Shown here piece after piece: positions 1 through 8,927 of a stretch of 64,000 nucleotides of DNA. Under the pieces are notes generated by a model. That model made no database searches. It saw only the letters and a program-made list of their open reading frames with translations, and had not been told where the DNA came from. A program made the position numbers and the translations under genes. How positions within the stretch are numbered: the stretch's first letter is position 1; the number at the start of each line of letters is the position of its first letter. Source of the DNA: Acidimicrobiales bacterium AG-414-N20 (GTDB lineage Bacteria; Actinomycetota; Acidimicrobiia; Acidimicrobiales; MedAcidi-G1); assembly GCA_003214465.1 (NCBI GenBank), contig QCLO01000001.1:1-64000 (forward strand), given 5' to 3'.

Positions 1-2
1 CT

Positions 3-1595
3 ACTGAAGTTTTAGATAACAATTCAGAATCAGGTTCTCAATACGGTTTATGGGTTGATCTTCCTGCAGATTCAATGACGACAGGTGATTGGATTGATAC
101 TGACGGAGATGGAATTGATGACAGATGGCAGATCGGTCCTGGAGAACCTGACGTACGTCCTGAAGAGCAATTGAAGCTTGAAGCAGCATGTATTTTTGAT
201 GAGTCGGTACCAAAAATTTCTTGTCAGGCAGTTGGTGTAGCCTCAGGCTCTCAACTTCGATGGGAGTCAAACATATGGGGTTGGAATACAGGTCTTTTAT
301 ATGAGTTTGAACTGTTGCAGGAATATCAACTGGTTCCCGAAGTTGTCGTCACACTTCAAGAATGTAAAGGCTCTGATTGCATAGTGATTTCTAAAACGAT
401 CGACACATCCGCAATTGCTAAAGCGCAACCACAGATAGAAAATACAAACAACGAAACTGATGATAATGCTCCTGTTACTCCACTTACAGCAGCAGATCTT
501 GTGCGGTTCCGGTGGTCAGGAGGCAACTGTCAGGGAGAAGGTAGCCGTAATTTTGAAGTTGCTCCCATTGATCCTGCAGACATCGATTGGATCAAACCAC
601 TTGGTCACTTAACAGGCGTTCATGTTACGCCAACTAGTCATCAAAAGATTTACCCATTCGCAGGTCGAACTGTTGACGTCAGGGCTCCAATAAGTGGTCG
701 TATTATCTATCTGACAAATCGAGGAAATGCGAATACAGGAGCAAGTTTTGGTGGATCTTCTAATCAGGGTTATGAAGTTCAATATGTAATAGAAGTTTCT
801 TGCGATTTTTACTTAATAATTGATCATGTTTTAGGTGTGCCAGATCTAATTGCCCAAGAACTAGGTAGTTCTTGGGACAAATCAGTAAATATCCCAATTT
901 CTGCAGGAGACCTATTAGGTCAACACACTGACGGGTCAAAGATTGACATAGGAGTTATTGATCTGACACGTGGCGTCGTACCAGGTTTACTCCTCCAAGA
1001 ATCATATTTTGATGGTCAAGATGGGGAACCGTTCAAATTCTTCGAAAGAGATTCTTTCGAGTACTTTGACGAGCCACTTCGTTCCGAGATAGCGGATAAG
1101 AGCATTCGAATAGTAGAACCAAGAGGTGGTCGTTTCGATTACGATACCGAGGGCACAGCGCGCGGAAATTGGTTTCAGGAAGGAACTAACGGATACAGGG
1201 GTACAACTTCTGATAATTTTGGAAATTATTGGAGTGGACACCTAGCGCTTATCGAAGATTCCACTGAACCTTCAAAACTGCGAGTTTCAGTAGGTGATGG
1301 TTTTGCAAATGCAGAGTCGGCAATTTGGGGTGTTGCAGGTGATGGGCCTAGATTTGAAACAATTACCACTGCTAGTGGCCAGACTTCGTACGAACTTCGC
1401 AGGCTGCTTCCTTGTGATGGATCTTCTTTAAATCAACCAGGTAAAGCACGAGAGTTCTTATGTAATCAAGAGGCGGTTGGAATTTTATTAATTGAACTAA
1501 TTGATGAGTGGACACTTCTTGTTGAAATTTTCTTTCAATCTTCAAATACTTATGGGGTTGTTTTCTCAGAGAATGTACGCACTTACATTCGATGA
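3..1595 (+). CDS. Secreted/envelope protein with TSP3-like calcium motif and degenerate M23-like domain (5'-truncated)
   Basis: The reading frame is open to the left edge, so the true start lies outside the window; the first internal ATG is at 75. Just after that ATG sits a DTDGDGIDD motif, typical of thrombospondin type 3 or dockerin-like calcium-binding loops. The middle part (about 175-310 residues after that ATG) has an HVTPTSH motif, then VDVRAPISGRI and a later IDH, which resembles the beta-sheet core of LytM/M23 peptidases, but the usual full set of zinc ligands (HxxxD and HxH) is not evident. The C-terminal third has no recognisable motif. Paired cysteines and Ser/Thr-rich stretches suggest an exported protein. 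A peptidase activity is doubtful; a structural or binding role is equally possible. It ends shortly before two leftward tRNA genes. Confidence 0.7.
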   Translation, partial: TEVLDNNSESGSQYGLWVDLPADSMTTGDWIDTDGDGIDDRWQIGPGEPDVRPEEQLKLEAACIFDESVPKISCQAVGVASGSQLRWESNIWGWNTGLLYEFELLQEYQLVPEVVVTLQECKGSDCIVISKTIDTSAIAKAQPQIENTNNETDDNAPVTPLTAADLVRFRWSGGNCQGEGSRNFEVAPIDPADIDWIKPLGHLTGVHVTPTSHQKIYPFAGRTVDVRAPISGRIIYLTNRGNANTGASFGGSSNQGYEVQYVIEVSCDFYLIIDHVLGVPDLIAQELGSSWDKSVNIPISAGDLLGQHTDGSKIDIGVIDLTRGVVPGLLLQESYFDGQDGEPFKFFERDSFEYFDEPLRSEIADKSIRIVEPRGGRFDYDTEGTARGNWFQEGTNGYRGTTSDNFGNYWSGHLALIEDSTEPSKLRVSVGDGFANAESAIWGVAGDGPRFETITTASGQTSYELRRLLPCDGSSLNQPGKAREFLCNQEAVGILLIELIDEWTLLVEIFFQSSNTYGVVFSENVRTYIR

Positions 1596-1613
1596 TTTGT
1601 CTTTTATAATTTG

Positions 1614-1686
1614 TACGCCCCCCGGGACTTGAACCCGGAACCTGCGGATTAAGAGTCCGATGCTCTGCCAATTGAGCTAGAGGCGC
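1614..1686 (-). tRNA. tRNA-Lys (anticodon CTT)
   Basis: The reverse strand folds as a complete cloverleaf: acceptor GCGCCTC pairs with GGGGCGT using G-U wobbles, the anticodon loop is CTCTTAA and the T loop is TTCAAGT. Discriminator is A. The CCA end is not encoded. It lies between the truncated secreted-protein gene and tRNA-His. Confidence 0.95.
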
Positions 1687-1741
1687 ATAGTCAACGATCT
1701 TACTCAAGACCGTTTATCAAACACAGTTATTTAAATATGTA

Positions 1742-1820
1742 TGGGGTGACCGAGGGGATTTGAACCCCCGACATCCTGTACCACAAACAGGTGCTCTAAC
1801 CTAGCTGAGCTACGGTCACC
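1742..1820 (-). tRNA. tRNA-His (anticodon GTG), CCA encoded
   Basis: The reverse strand gives a cloverleaf with anticodon loop TTGTGGT. There are eight bases before the conserved T8-A9, so the extra G-1 that identifies tRNA-His is encoded and pairs with C73. The gene encodes its own CCA end, unlike the neighbouring tRNA-Lys. Confidence 0.95.
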
Positions 1821-1890
1821 AAGTGAGGCCATGATACGCCACTAAAAGCCTTCAACCGCCTATTTTTTTAGATGAATTTTGTGCGATGAT

Positions 1891-3051
1891 ATGCATACGA
1901 GGCAAAGGATTGAAAATTTGCGAAAACGTATAGGTGTTATCGGTGGTGGAATAGCTGGCGCCAGCGCCGCTTACCATCTACTAAAAGCAGATAATAGTCT
2001 TGACATTATTCTCGTAGAAGCAGAAGATCAGTTGGGTTACCACACAACAGGGCGTTCAGCTGCTTTGCTGCTAGAAAATGATGGAACTCAATCAACTAGA
2101 AGCATTGTTAAAGCAAGCGTTGATTTTCTCTTGAATCCACCCGAAGGTTTAACAGAAAATGTTTTCGTAATACCACGTGACGTTATGCATATAGCAACTG
2201 TTGAACAGAGCGCATCAGTGGATCGTCTTTTAGAGGAAAACAGCTCCGGGAGGATACCCACAAAAGAAATCAGTAAATCTGAAGCTAAAAAAAGGTTCCC
2301 TGCACTTCGAGAAGAAGGTCTAGATCGTGTTGTTGTAGATGAAGGAGCAGGAGACATAGATGTTCATTGCCTGCATCAAGCTTATTTGAATTATTTTCGA
2401 AAAAATGGAGGCAAAATCAAAACTTCGACAAGAATCGATTCAGCAACAAAAAGTGGAAACTCCTGGTCTCTTGAAACTAAAACAGAAGAAATTTCAGTTG
2501 ATGTAATCGTAAATGCAGCCGGAGCTTGGGGCGACCAAGTTGCATCACGCGCAGGAGTTGAACCTATTGGTTTGCAACCGAAGAGAAGAACAGCATTCAC
2601 AGTAAACAGTAACGAACCTGACTTGCAGGAATGGGGAATGATAGCAGACATAGATTTACGTTTTTATTGCAAACCAGATGGTAAACAACTCCTTTGCTCC
2701 CTAGCGGAAGAAAACCCTTCAGAACCTTGCGATGCGAAACATGATGAAGCTGATGTTGCATTGGCGATAGAACGTATTAATGCAGCGACAACTTTAGATA
2801 TACGTAGTGTTCAAACAGCCTGGACAGGTTTGCGAACTTTCGCTCCGGACAGATCAATGGTTATCGGATCTGATTCAGATGACCATTCATTTTTCTGGTG
2901 TGTGGGACAAGGTGGGACAGGAATAATGACATCTCCCGGTGTTGGACGACTTTTAGCTGACCTGCTAACTGAAGGAAAACCCTCGGAACATTTTGAGAAA
3001 ACAGGACTAAAACACGAAGATGTATCACCAGATCGTTTTAGAAAAAAATAA
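1891..3051 (+). CDS. FAD-dependent oxidoreductase of the DAO (D-amino acid oxidase/DadA) family
   Basis: The N-terminus carries the dinucleotide-binding motif GVIGGGIAGASAA (GxGxxG), followed by a TTGRSAALL stretch common in DAO-family amine oxidases. The C-terminus has the second FAD-contact signature CVGQGGTGIMTSPGVGRLLA. The substrate is probably an amino acid or N-methyl amine, with electrons passed to oxygen or a carrier; which substrate cannot be read from sequence. About 386 residues, a normal length. The start is uncertain: ATG 1891 has no Shine-Dalgarno, while TTG 1918, preceded by AAAGGA at about 1904, would give the compact MRKRIGVIGGG start usual for this family; a TTG at 1879 is also in frame. 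It stands alone between tRNA genes. Confidence 0.85.
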   Translation: MHTRQRIENLRKRIGVIGGGIAGASAAYHLLKADNSLDIILVEAEDQLGYHTTGRSAALLLENDGTQSTRSIVKASVDFLLNPPEGLTENVFVIPRDVMHIATVEQSASVDRLLEENSSGRIPTKEISKSEAKKRFPALREEGLDRVVVDEGAGDIDVHCLHQAYLNYFRKNGGKIKTSTRIDSATKSGNSWSLETKTEEISVDVIVNAAGAWGDQVASRAGVEPIGLQPKRRTAFTVNSNEPDLQEWGMIADIDLRFYCKPDGKQLLCSLAEENPSEPCDAKHDEADVALAIERINAATTLDIRSVQTAWTGLRTFAPDRSMVIGSDSDDHSFFWCVGQGGTGIMTSPGVGRLLADLLTEGKPSEHFEKTGLKHEDVSPDRFRKK

Positions 3052-3121
3052 GAGATCAAAACAAAACTAACTCAGCACTGTTCAAGGTGACGATAGTCTT
3101 TAAACACAAAGAAATGATTTA

Positions 3122-3199
3122 GCCCCCGTAGCTCAGTCCGGACAGAGCAGCGGACTTCTATTCCGCTGGCCGCAGGTTCGAATCCTGCCGGGGGTGCCA
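3122..3199 (+). tRNA. tRNA-Arg (anticodon TCT), CCA encoded
   Basis: Acceptor GCCCCCG pairs with CGGGGGT, the anticodon stem GCGGA/TCCGC encloses loop CTTCTAT, and the T arm GCAGG/CCTGC encloses TTCGAAT. Discriminator G is followed by an encoded CCA. Confidence 0.95.
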
Positions 3200-3246
3200 A
3201 CCTGCGGATCCCTCCATGACATGCGTGGAACTTCTAATCTGAAAGT

Positions 3247-3669
3247 ATGTCGTTTGGAAAAGATCGTTACCTTTTCATAAAACCGGATCTACGCATTCCA
3301 GTATCAGAAGTCATTTGGCGTTTTAATCCTTCGGGCGGACCAGGTGGTCAGCATGCAAATAAGTCGAATACGCGTGTTGAAGCAGAACTAGTGATAGACC
3401 AATTAACTGAAATAGATGATCAAATAAAAAATCTTCTTATGAAAAAACTTGGATCCTCAGTCAGAGTTATTGAAGACTCAACTCGATCGCAAAATAGGAA
3501 CAGAAACAGAGCACTGCAGCGAATGGAAAAAATTCTTATTACAGCTCTCCACGTTGAGAAAAAAAGAAAACCTACTAAACCAAGTCGTAAATCAAACGAA
3601 AAGAGACTGGAAGTTAAAAAACGCCGATCTGATTTAAAAGCTGATCGGAAACCTCCAGAATTAAACTAG
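3247..3669 (+). CDS. arfB: Alternative ribosome-rescue factor ArfB/YaeJ (peptidyl-tRNA hydrolase)
   Basis: A 140-residue class-I release-factor-like protein. The GGQ catalytic motif is at residues 33-35 within SGGPGGQHANKSNT, the standard ArfB context that hydrolyses the ester bond of peptidyl-tRNA on stalled ribosomes. As in the family, there is no codon-recognition domain; instead the last ~40 residues are rich in Lys and Arg, the tail that in known ArfB enters the empty mRNA channel. Start ATG 3247 gives the expected family length. It follows tRNA-Arg by 47 bases and ends 7 bases before the convergent amidase gene. Confidence 0.93.
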   Translation: MSFGKDRYLFIKPDLRIPVSEVIWRFNPSGGPGGQHANKSNTRVEAELVIDQLTEIDDQIKNLLMKKLGSSVRVIEDSTRSQNRNRNRALQRMEKILITALHVEKKRKPTKPSRKSNEKRLEVKKRRSDLKADRKPPELN

Positions 3670-3676
3670 CCACTAA

Positions 3677-4912
3677 TTATTCTAAGTTAGTTAGAAATAC
3701 CATTAGTGTTGCTCCAAGTTTCTGAACTTCTGAAGAGCTAAAGCCGTAAGCCCTGCCAACTCTTGCAAGAGCAACTTGACTTTCAGCGGACCAACTAACG
3801 TTTGAAACGTTGGAGCCGGAAATAACAGGAGCGGGAATCTTTTCTACAAAAGAGTCACTGTCTGAATCCAACTTTAAAAAAAGATCTAAAGCGTGCACAC
3901 CAAACAATTGAAATTCCTCGACGCTCATACCAGCTTTTCTAGCTGCAGCAGTTAGTGATTCAAATTCATCGTTGCTGTAAGCAGTAGTGACTCTCAAATC
4001 CTCTTCATATTTAGAATTAACACAACCCCTAGCACTTCCAGTGCCTGTCATCGCACCATCAATAAAGGAAGGTTTGAAGCCAGAACCGGGGTCTGAAGTT
4101 GAAATAAAACGGTGGATGGCTCTTGTTATGGCCTCTGCTTCAACCTGCTGCACTTCAGGTAGAAGCATAAGGTCAGCTTCAGGCGGATTTGAAAGGTATA
4201 CCGCTTCGACTATGGCGCTAGGAACGTTAGGAGTATTTCGAAGTATGCCATAAGCATCACGACCTGGCTCAGAAAGTCTTGAAGATGCGCCATTGTGAAC
4301 AGTGTTAACCCAAGGAACCCAGTAATTTTTTAATGACTCAAAAACTTCTTCAAATAACAGACCAGCCAAACGCTGAGATTCTGAATTGTTAATTTGGTGA
4401 AAAGTTTCAGTACCAGGAACATCAGATCTTCTTACAGCGCCTCCATTATGGTGAATTGAAACAAACACTTTCGGAGAAAGAGCGTTAGCTATTGCCGTTC
4501 TTTGGCGAATAGGCATATGAAGGTCAGTATTACGTGTGAGTACAACCGTATAGCCCAGAGACGTAAGTCCTTTTTCAACCAGAAGCGTGACTGTGAGATT
4601 TAGGTCTCTTTCAACAAGTCCATTGGCTCCCACGGAGCCAGTTTCTGGGCCCCCGTGACCTGGATCTAGAACAATGTCAACTGATTCTAAGAGTTGTTCC
4701 CCATTGTGAATGATTTCAGTATTGCAAGGGGTTGTTACTATCCTTCCTAATTCGGTGTTTTGAACAATTGGAAAAATTACACCGTTTTCAACTACCACTC
4801 CTAGAGAAGTGGTTGAACTTGATGCAGGAACGATAGCAATAATGGAAATAGAAAAAATAACAGAAACAATAGTTAACAAGTATCGAAAAACTAGTTTTGA
4901 AAACGATCTCAT
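3677..4912 (-). CDS. N-acetylmuramoyl-L-alanine amidase (Amidase_3) with C-terminal helical repeat
   Basis: Cuts the amide between N-acetylmuramic acid and the peptide stem of peptidoglycan. A hydrophobic export signal spans about residues 9-31. The catalytic domain starts near residue 78 with VLDPGHGGPETGS and carries the expected zinc ligands H86, E101 (in ERDLN) and H154 (in SIHHNGG), plus a late catalytic Glu in AIVEAVYLSNP. Beyond the normal domain there is a ~100-residue tail with two similar helical units (residues ~320-347 and ~380-411), each reading roughly A-R-K/R-x-x-G-M/F-S-x-x-E-x-Q-x-x-G and ending in a hydrophobic helix. The tail may be a targeting or wall-binding module; I do not recognise it as a named domain. 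It lies downstream of aceA on the same strand, 45 bases away. Confidence 0.9.
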   Translation of the reverse strand: MRSFSKLVFRYLLTIVSVIFSISIIAIVPASSSTTSLGVVVENGVIFPIVQNTELGRIVTTPCNTEIIHNGEQLLESVDIVLDPGHGGPETGSVGANGLVERDLNLTVTLLVEKGLTSLGYTVVLTRNTDLHMPIRQRTAIANALSPKVFVSIHHNGGAVRRSDVPGTETFHQINNSESQRLAGLLFEEVFESLKNYWVPWVNTVHNGASSRLSEPGRDAYGILRNTPNVPSAIVEAVYLSNPPEADLMLLPEVQQVEAEAITRAIHRFISTSDPGSGFKPSFIDGAMTGTGSARGCVNSKYEEDLRVTTAYSNDEFESLTAAARKAGMSVEEFQLFGVHALDLFLKLDSDSDSFVEKIPAPVISGSNVSNVSWSAESQVALARVGRAYGFSSSEVQKLGATLMVFLTNLE

Positions 4913-4957
4913 GCTTTATTTATCTAGTTTAAATTTCCGTCCGAATACCACTTCTAA

Positions 4958-6244
4958 TCAGAATTGTTCTTCTTCTGTTGAACCTGATAGCGCCAGAGTT
5001 GAGCCAGAGCCACCAGTGATGACTGTCGAAACATCGTCGAAATAACCGGCACCCACTTCACGTTGATGGCGTGTAGCAGAGTAACCCTCAGATTCCATTC
5101 CAAACTCACGATCCTGCAGATCTACATAAGCGCTCATATCGCTGTCTTCATATCCAACAGCAAGATCAAAAGCTGAAGCGTTTAATGCATGCCACCCAGC
5201 AAGAGTAATAAATATGAATTTGTAGCCCATAGCACCTAGCTCTTTTTGAAATTTAGCTATTGTTTCATCATCTAGATGTGATCGCCAGTTGAATGAAGGC
5301 GAGCAGTTGTAAGCCAACATCTTGTCAGGGAATTCTGCATGGATTCCTTCTGCAAAAGTTTTAGCTTCATCTAAATCTGGTGTACTTGTTTCGCACCAAA
5401 TCAAATCAGCATAAGGAGCGTAAGCTATACCTCTCATAATAGGAGTTGCCATTCCAGGCTCTGTGGCGAAAAAACCTTCTGTAGTTCGTTCGCCGGTAAG
5501 GAACTCTTTGTCTCTGTCGTCTATGTCACTAGTTATCAGATTTGCACCTAGGGCATCAGTTCGCGCAATTAGAACTGTAGGAACGCCCATCACATCTGCT
5601 GCTAAGCGTGAAGCTGTGAGAGTCCGAATATGTTGCTGGGTTGGTATTAAAACTTTGCCTCCCATGTGGCCACATTTCTTCTCAGAAGAAAGTTGGTCTT
5701 CCAAGTGGACACCTGCAGCACCAGCCTCGATCATGCTTTTAGTTAGCTCAAATACGTTTAACGCTCCACCAAAACCAGCTTCAGCGTCAGCGACAATGGG
5801 AGCCATCCATTCTCGAGTCGCCTCGCCATTGTTTTCAGTCCATTCAATTTGGTCTGCACGCCTAAGGGCATTGTTGATTCTTTCAACAACTGAAGGAACA
5901 GAGTTGACAGGATATAAACTTTGATCCGGATAAATTTCTCCAGACAGATTAGCGTCACCCGCCACCTGCCAGCCAGACAGATAGATTGCTGGAAGACCTG
6001 CCTTGACATACTGAATTGCTTGTCCACCAGTTAGAGCTCCTAGAGCATGAACATAATCCATCTCTTTGAGTCTTTCCCAAAGTAACTTCGCTCCATGCTC
6101 AGCTAAGGAATACTGGGGGAGTATAGATCCTCTTAGACGAACCACGTCCTTGGCCGAATACTCTCTTTTGACTCCATTCCAGCGGTCATTGTTAGCCCAG
6201 TCTTTTTCAAGATCCTCTACCTGCTTGTTGAAACTTTCTTTCAT
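4958..6244 (-). CDS. aceA: Isocitrate lyase
   Basis: First enzyme of the glyoxylate shunt: splits isocitrate to glyoxylate and succinate. The 428-residue length matches the short bacterial form. The signature KKCGHMGGK places the catalytic Cys at residue 191, and the C-terminal GSTEEEQF closely matches the mobile lid end of bacterial isocitrate lyases. Metal- and substrate-binding segments such as [10 protein letters not shown] and HLEDQ are intact, so the enzyme should be active. It lies 32 bases after aceB on the same strand, consistent with an aceB-aceA transcript. The pair lets the cell grow on acetyl-CoA-yielding substrates, which fits the fatty-acid-type genes elsewhere in the window. 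Confidence 0.97.
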   Translation of the reverse strand: MKESFNKQVEDLEKDWANNDRWNGVKREYSAKDVVRLRGSILPQYSLAEHGAKLLWERLKEMDYVHALGALTGGQAIQYVKAGLPAIYLSGWQVAGDANLSGEIYPDQSLYPVNSVPSVVERINNALRRADQIEWTENNGEATREWMAPIVADAEAGFGGALNVFELTKSMIEAGAAGVHLEDQLSSEKKCGHMGGKVLIPTQQHIRTLTASRLAADVMGVPTVLIARTDALGANLITSDIDDRDKEFLTGERTTEGFFATEPGMATPIMRGIAYAPYADLIWCETSTPDLDEAKTFAEGIHAEFPDKMLAYNCSPSFNWRSHLDDETIAKFQKELGAMGYKFIFITLAGWHALNASAFDLAVGYEDSDMSAYVDLQDREFGMESEGYSATRHQREVGAGYFDDVSTVITGGSGSTLALSGSTEEEQF

Positions 6245-6276
6245 CTGTGCCTTCCTAATTAATAATCTTGAATCTG

Positions 6277-7854
6277 TTAATTGATGATTTCGTAAGCCGG
6301 CAAGGTTAAGAAATCCACAAATTCATCCGCTAAAGCAACTTCTTCGAAAATTTTCTTCGCTTGATCAAAGGGAAACGTGTTGAATTGTTCTGTTCCCATA
6401 TCTTCTTCTATAGCAGCTATTTCTTCTTGGATGATGTTTTTTACTAGGTCAGTAGTCACAGTTTCGCCATTATCTAATTCTTTTTTGTGCTTAACCCATT
6501 GCCATACTTGTGCTCTACTGATTTCTGCAGTGGCAGCATCCTCCATAAGGTTGTTGATCGCAGCAGCACCGGTACCTGCTAACCATGAAGCGATGTAACG
6601 CAGACCTATTTCCACGTTGATCCTCAGACCCTCAAGTGTTATTGCTCCTCCTGTTTGATCTATTGAAAGTAGGTCCTGAGCTGATACAGAGACATCTTCT
6701 CTGAGACGGTCTATTTGATTAGGTTTGTCTTGAAGAACCTTATTAAATTCTTCAATTGCGATTTCAACTAGATCAGGGTGTGCGACCCAAGTACCATCAC
6801 ATCCGTCTGTCGCTTCACGACTTTTATCTGCTGCAACTTTTTCGAGAGCTTCCTCTGTCACTTCGGGGTCTCTGCGGTTTGGTATAAAGGCACTCATGCC
6901 ACCAATTGCATGAGCTCCGCGTTTATGACATGTTGAAACCATTAGTTCTGTATAAGCGCGCATAAAAGGAACTGTCATAGTGACATCAGAACGATCTGGT
7001 AAAACAAAAGCGGGGTCTGAACAAAACTTCTTAGCAACGCTGAAAATATAATCCCATCTCCCAGCATTTAAACCTGCGGAATGATCTTTGAGTTCATAAA
7101 GTATTTCATCCATTTCGAATGCAGCAAGAATTGTTTCGATGAGCACGGTTGCTCTAATTGAGCCGTGAGGTATGCCGAGGGTTTCCTGAGCGTAGCAAAA
7201 CACTTTGTTCCAGAGGCGGGCTTCTTTGTGACTTTCAAGTTTGGGTAGATAGAAATAAGGTCCAGTTCCGCGTTGGATCGAATTTTGTGCGTTATGGAAT
7301 ACCACGAGTCCAAAATCAATCAAACTTGCAGGTGCTGGTAGGTCGTCGATTACAACGTTTTTCTCGGAAAGGTGCCATCCTCTGGGTCTTATAAAGAGTG
7401 TCGCTATTTCCTCGTTTAGTCGATATTTTTTTTCTTCCGTTTCGAGAGCCAGTTCACGGCGAAAAGCATCACGTATGTTTATTTGTCCTTCTAGAACATT
7501 CTCCCAAGTAGGGGTTGAAGAGTCTTCACAATCGGCCATAAACACCCTTGCCCCTGAATTAAGGGCGTTGATCATCATCTTGCGCTCTGTCGGGCCTGTG
7601 ATCTCGACTCGACGGTCCGCTATTTCTACCGGAGGAGAAGACACTTTCCAGTCTCCCTCTCGAACTTCTTCAGTTTCTTCTAAGAAGTTCGGTCTTGAAC
7701 CGGATTCAAAATCTGCTTGTCGAACTTTACGGGCATCGAGCAGTTCATTTCGCTCATCGCGAAACTCCCGAACTAGATTGGCAATAAAGCCTGTTGCCTC
7801 AGGCGTAAAAACCTGATCTCGGCGCGGATGTTCATTAATTTGAATCTCAGACAT
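6277..7854 (-). CDS. aceB: Malate synthase A
   Basis: Second enzyme of the glyoxylate shunt: condenses glyoxylate with acetyl-CoA to malate. At 525 residues it is the A form, not the ~720-residue G form (GlcB) found in many actinobacteria. Recognisable segments are [22 protein letters not shown], the family signature [16 protein letters not shown] and the C-terminal [14 protein letters not shown] region, which holds the catalytic Asp. It is followed by aceA after 32 bases and preceded by the metallophosphoesterase gene, whose 3' end is 43 bases upstream of this start. Confidence 0.96.
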   Translation of the reverse strand: MSEIQINEHPRRDQVFTPEATGFIANLVREFRDERNELLDARKVRQADFESGSRPNFLEETEEVREGDWKVSSPPVEIADRRVEITGPTERKMMINALNSGARVFMADCEDSSTPTWENVLEGQINIRDAFRRELALETEEKKYRLNEEIATLFIRPRGWHLSEKNVVIDDLPAPASLIDFGLVVFHNAQNSIQRGTGPYFYLPKLESHKEARLWNKVFCYAQETLGIPHGSIRATVLIETILAAFEMDEILYELKDHSAGLNAGRWDYIFSVAKKFCSDPAFVLPDRSDVTMTVPFMRAYTELMVSTCHKRGAHAIGGMSAFIPNRRDPEVTEEALEKVAADKSREATDGCDGTWVAHPDLVEIAIEEFNKVLQDKPNQIDRLREDVSVSAQDLLSIDQTGGAITLEGLRINVEIGLRYIASWLAGTGAAAINNLMEDAATAEISRAQVWQWVKHKKELDNGETVTTDLVKNIIQEEIAAIEEDMGTEQFNTFPFDQAKKIFEEVALADEFVDFLTLPAYEIIN

Positions 7855-7897
7855 AGGTATTGACTCTACAAATAAGTTGCTAGCAAAAGTCGGTATT

Positions 7898-8743
7898 TCA
7901 GTCTTTTCTGATTCCTTCGTTTTTTGAAATTTTCTCGTTCACATATGCAACGTATTGAGACATGTCAAGTTCTTTCCCATCCCAGATCACTCCGGTGTGG
8001 GTAACGAAACGATTATTTTTCCATAGATGGAGCTGGAAACCTGGAGGCTCATCTACGGCAGAACCGTTTTTCGGATTCAAATCAAGTTTTAATTGATTGC
8101 CGGTAGATGGGCATACAGAGACCATGGTGGAAGCAAATGATGTTTGAATAGGTCGATGCAAATGTCCTGCAACTACCAACTTGACTTGAGGGTTGTTTCT
8201 GATTATTTTTTCTAGACGATCAGCAGACTTTAAACCAGAAAGGTCCATGAAATTTATACCAGTTTCAAACGGGGGAAAGTGGGTAAAGATAAGTGTTGCT
8301 TTGTCTTTCTCTACTGAAAGGACATTTGAAAGCCAAAGTTCATGTTCATCACTGAAAAGAGCGTCATGCTGTCCAGGTAGGGAAGTATCTAAAGCAACCA
8401 GTCTTACTGGAAAGTCATTGATTACATAGCTGCAGTGGTTCTCCGGCAAATCATCAGGAAGTTTCGAGGAAAAGGCGTTAATAAACTCTGTGTAATCGTC
8501 ATGATTGCCTGGAAGAGGCAGCCATGGTGTATTTAAAGAAGAGATGATTTCAAGCAGCTGAGAGTACTGTTCTTTAGTTCCGTCATCAGTTAAATCACCC
8601 GTAACTAGCACCACATCTGGTTGAGGGTCAAGAGCATTCAGCAGCTGAATTGCTTTTTCTAAAGTTTTTGAAGTGTCTACTAGTTCGCCAAACATTCCTA
8701 GATGATCACGAATGTGAAGGTCAGAAATTTGAGCAATTAACAC
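7898..8743 (-). CDS. Calcineurin-like metallophosphoesterase, cyclic-nucleotide phosphodiesterase (CpdA) type
   Basis: All five metal-binding motifs of class III cyclic nucleotide phosphodiesterases are visible in order: [29 protein letters not shown] and VAGHLHRP. At 281 residues it is the size of CpdA/Icc proteins, which hydrolyse 3',5'-cAMP, although related enzymes act on 2',3'-cyclic nucleotides or glycerophosphodiesters. It is co-oriented with and immediately upstream of aceB, so it may be co-transcribed with the glyoxylate-shunt genes; a role in tuning cAMP, and through it carbon use, is an inference. The ATG start at 8743 leaves a 184-base gap to the rhodopsin gene, which holds the terminator described separately. 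Confidence 0.85.
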   Translation of the reverse strand: MLIAQISDLHIRDHLGMFGELVDTSKTLEKAIQLLNALDPQPDVVLVTGDLTDDGTKEQYSQLLEIISSLNTPWLPLPGNHDDYTEFINAFSSKLPDDLPENHCSYVINDFPVRLVALDTSLPGQHDALFSDEHELWLSNVLSVEKDKATLIFTHFPPFETGINFMDLSGLKSADRLEKIIRNNPQVKLVVAGHLHRPIQTSFASTMVSVCPSTGNQLKLDLNPKNGSAVDEPPGFQLHLWKNNRFVTHTGVIWDGKELDMSQYVAYVNEKISKNEGIRKD

Positions 8744-8878
8744 AAGCCGATGCTAGAGGGGTATGGGTAAAAAAACCAAAAAATTTTTCAACATAGAATG
8801 TTTAATTTTGAATTTGCATATTGCATTAAGTGATTATGCATGTATAGAAAGATGTTGATTTAGTTGGAGGAAGAGAAT

Positions 8879-8914
8879 ATTGAAACGGGGTCGTAGTGAC
8901 GACCCCATTTCAAT
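8879..8914 (-). terminator. Long inverted repeat, terminator of the rhodopsin gene
   Basis: Two 16-base arms (8879-8894 and 8899-8914) pair with a single C/A mismatch around loop AGTG; the inner core GGGGTCGT/ACGACCCC is perfect. It begins 14 bases past the rhodopsin stop codon. The run of T that should follow in the leftward direction is only modest (TATTCTCTTCC), so termination efficiency is inferred. The stem could also protect the 3' end of the mRNA. Confidence 0.7.
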
Positions 8915-8927
8915 AAATTTTGTCTTA

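Noticed and set aside
1372-1707. A 111-codon reverse-strand frame overlapping the end of the first gene
   Set aside because: It runs through the tRNA-Lys gene and the reverse strand of a real gene and has no ribosome site or protein-like pattern.
5463-5924. A 153-codon rightward frame inside aceA
   Set aside because: It is a complement-strand shadow of isocitrate lyase, whose motifs are complete on the other strand.
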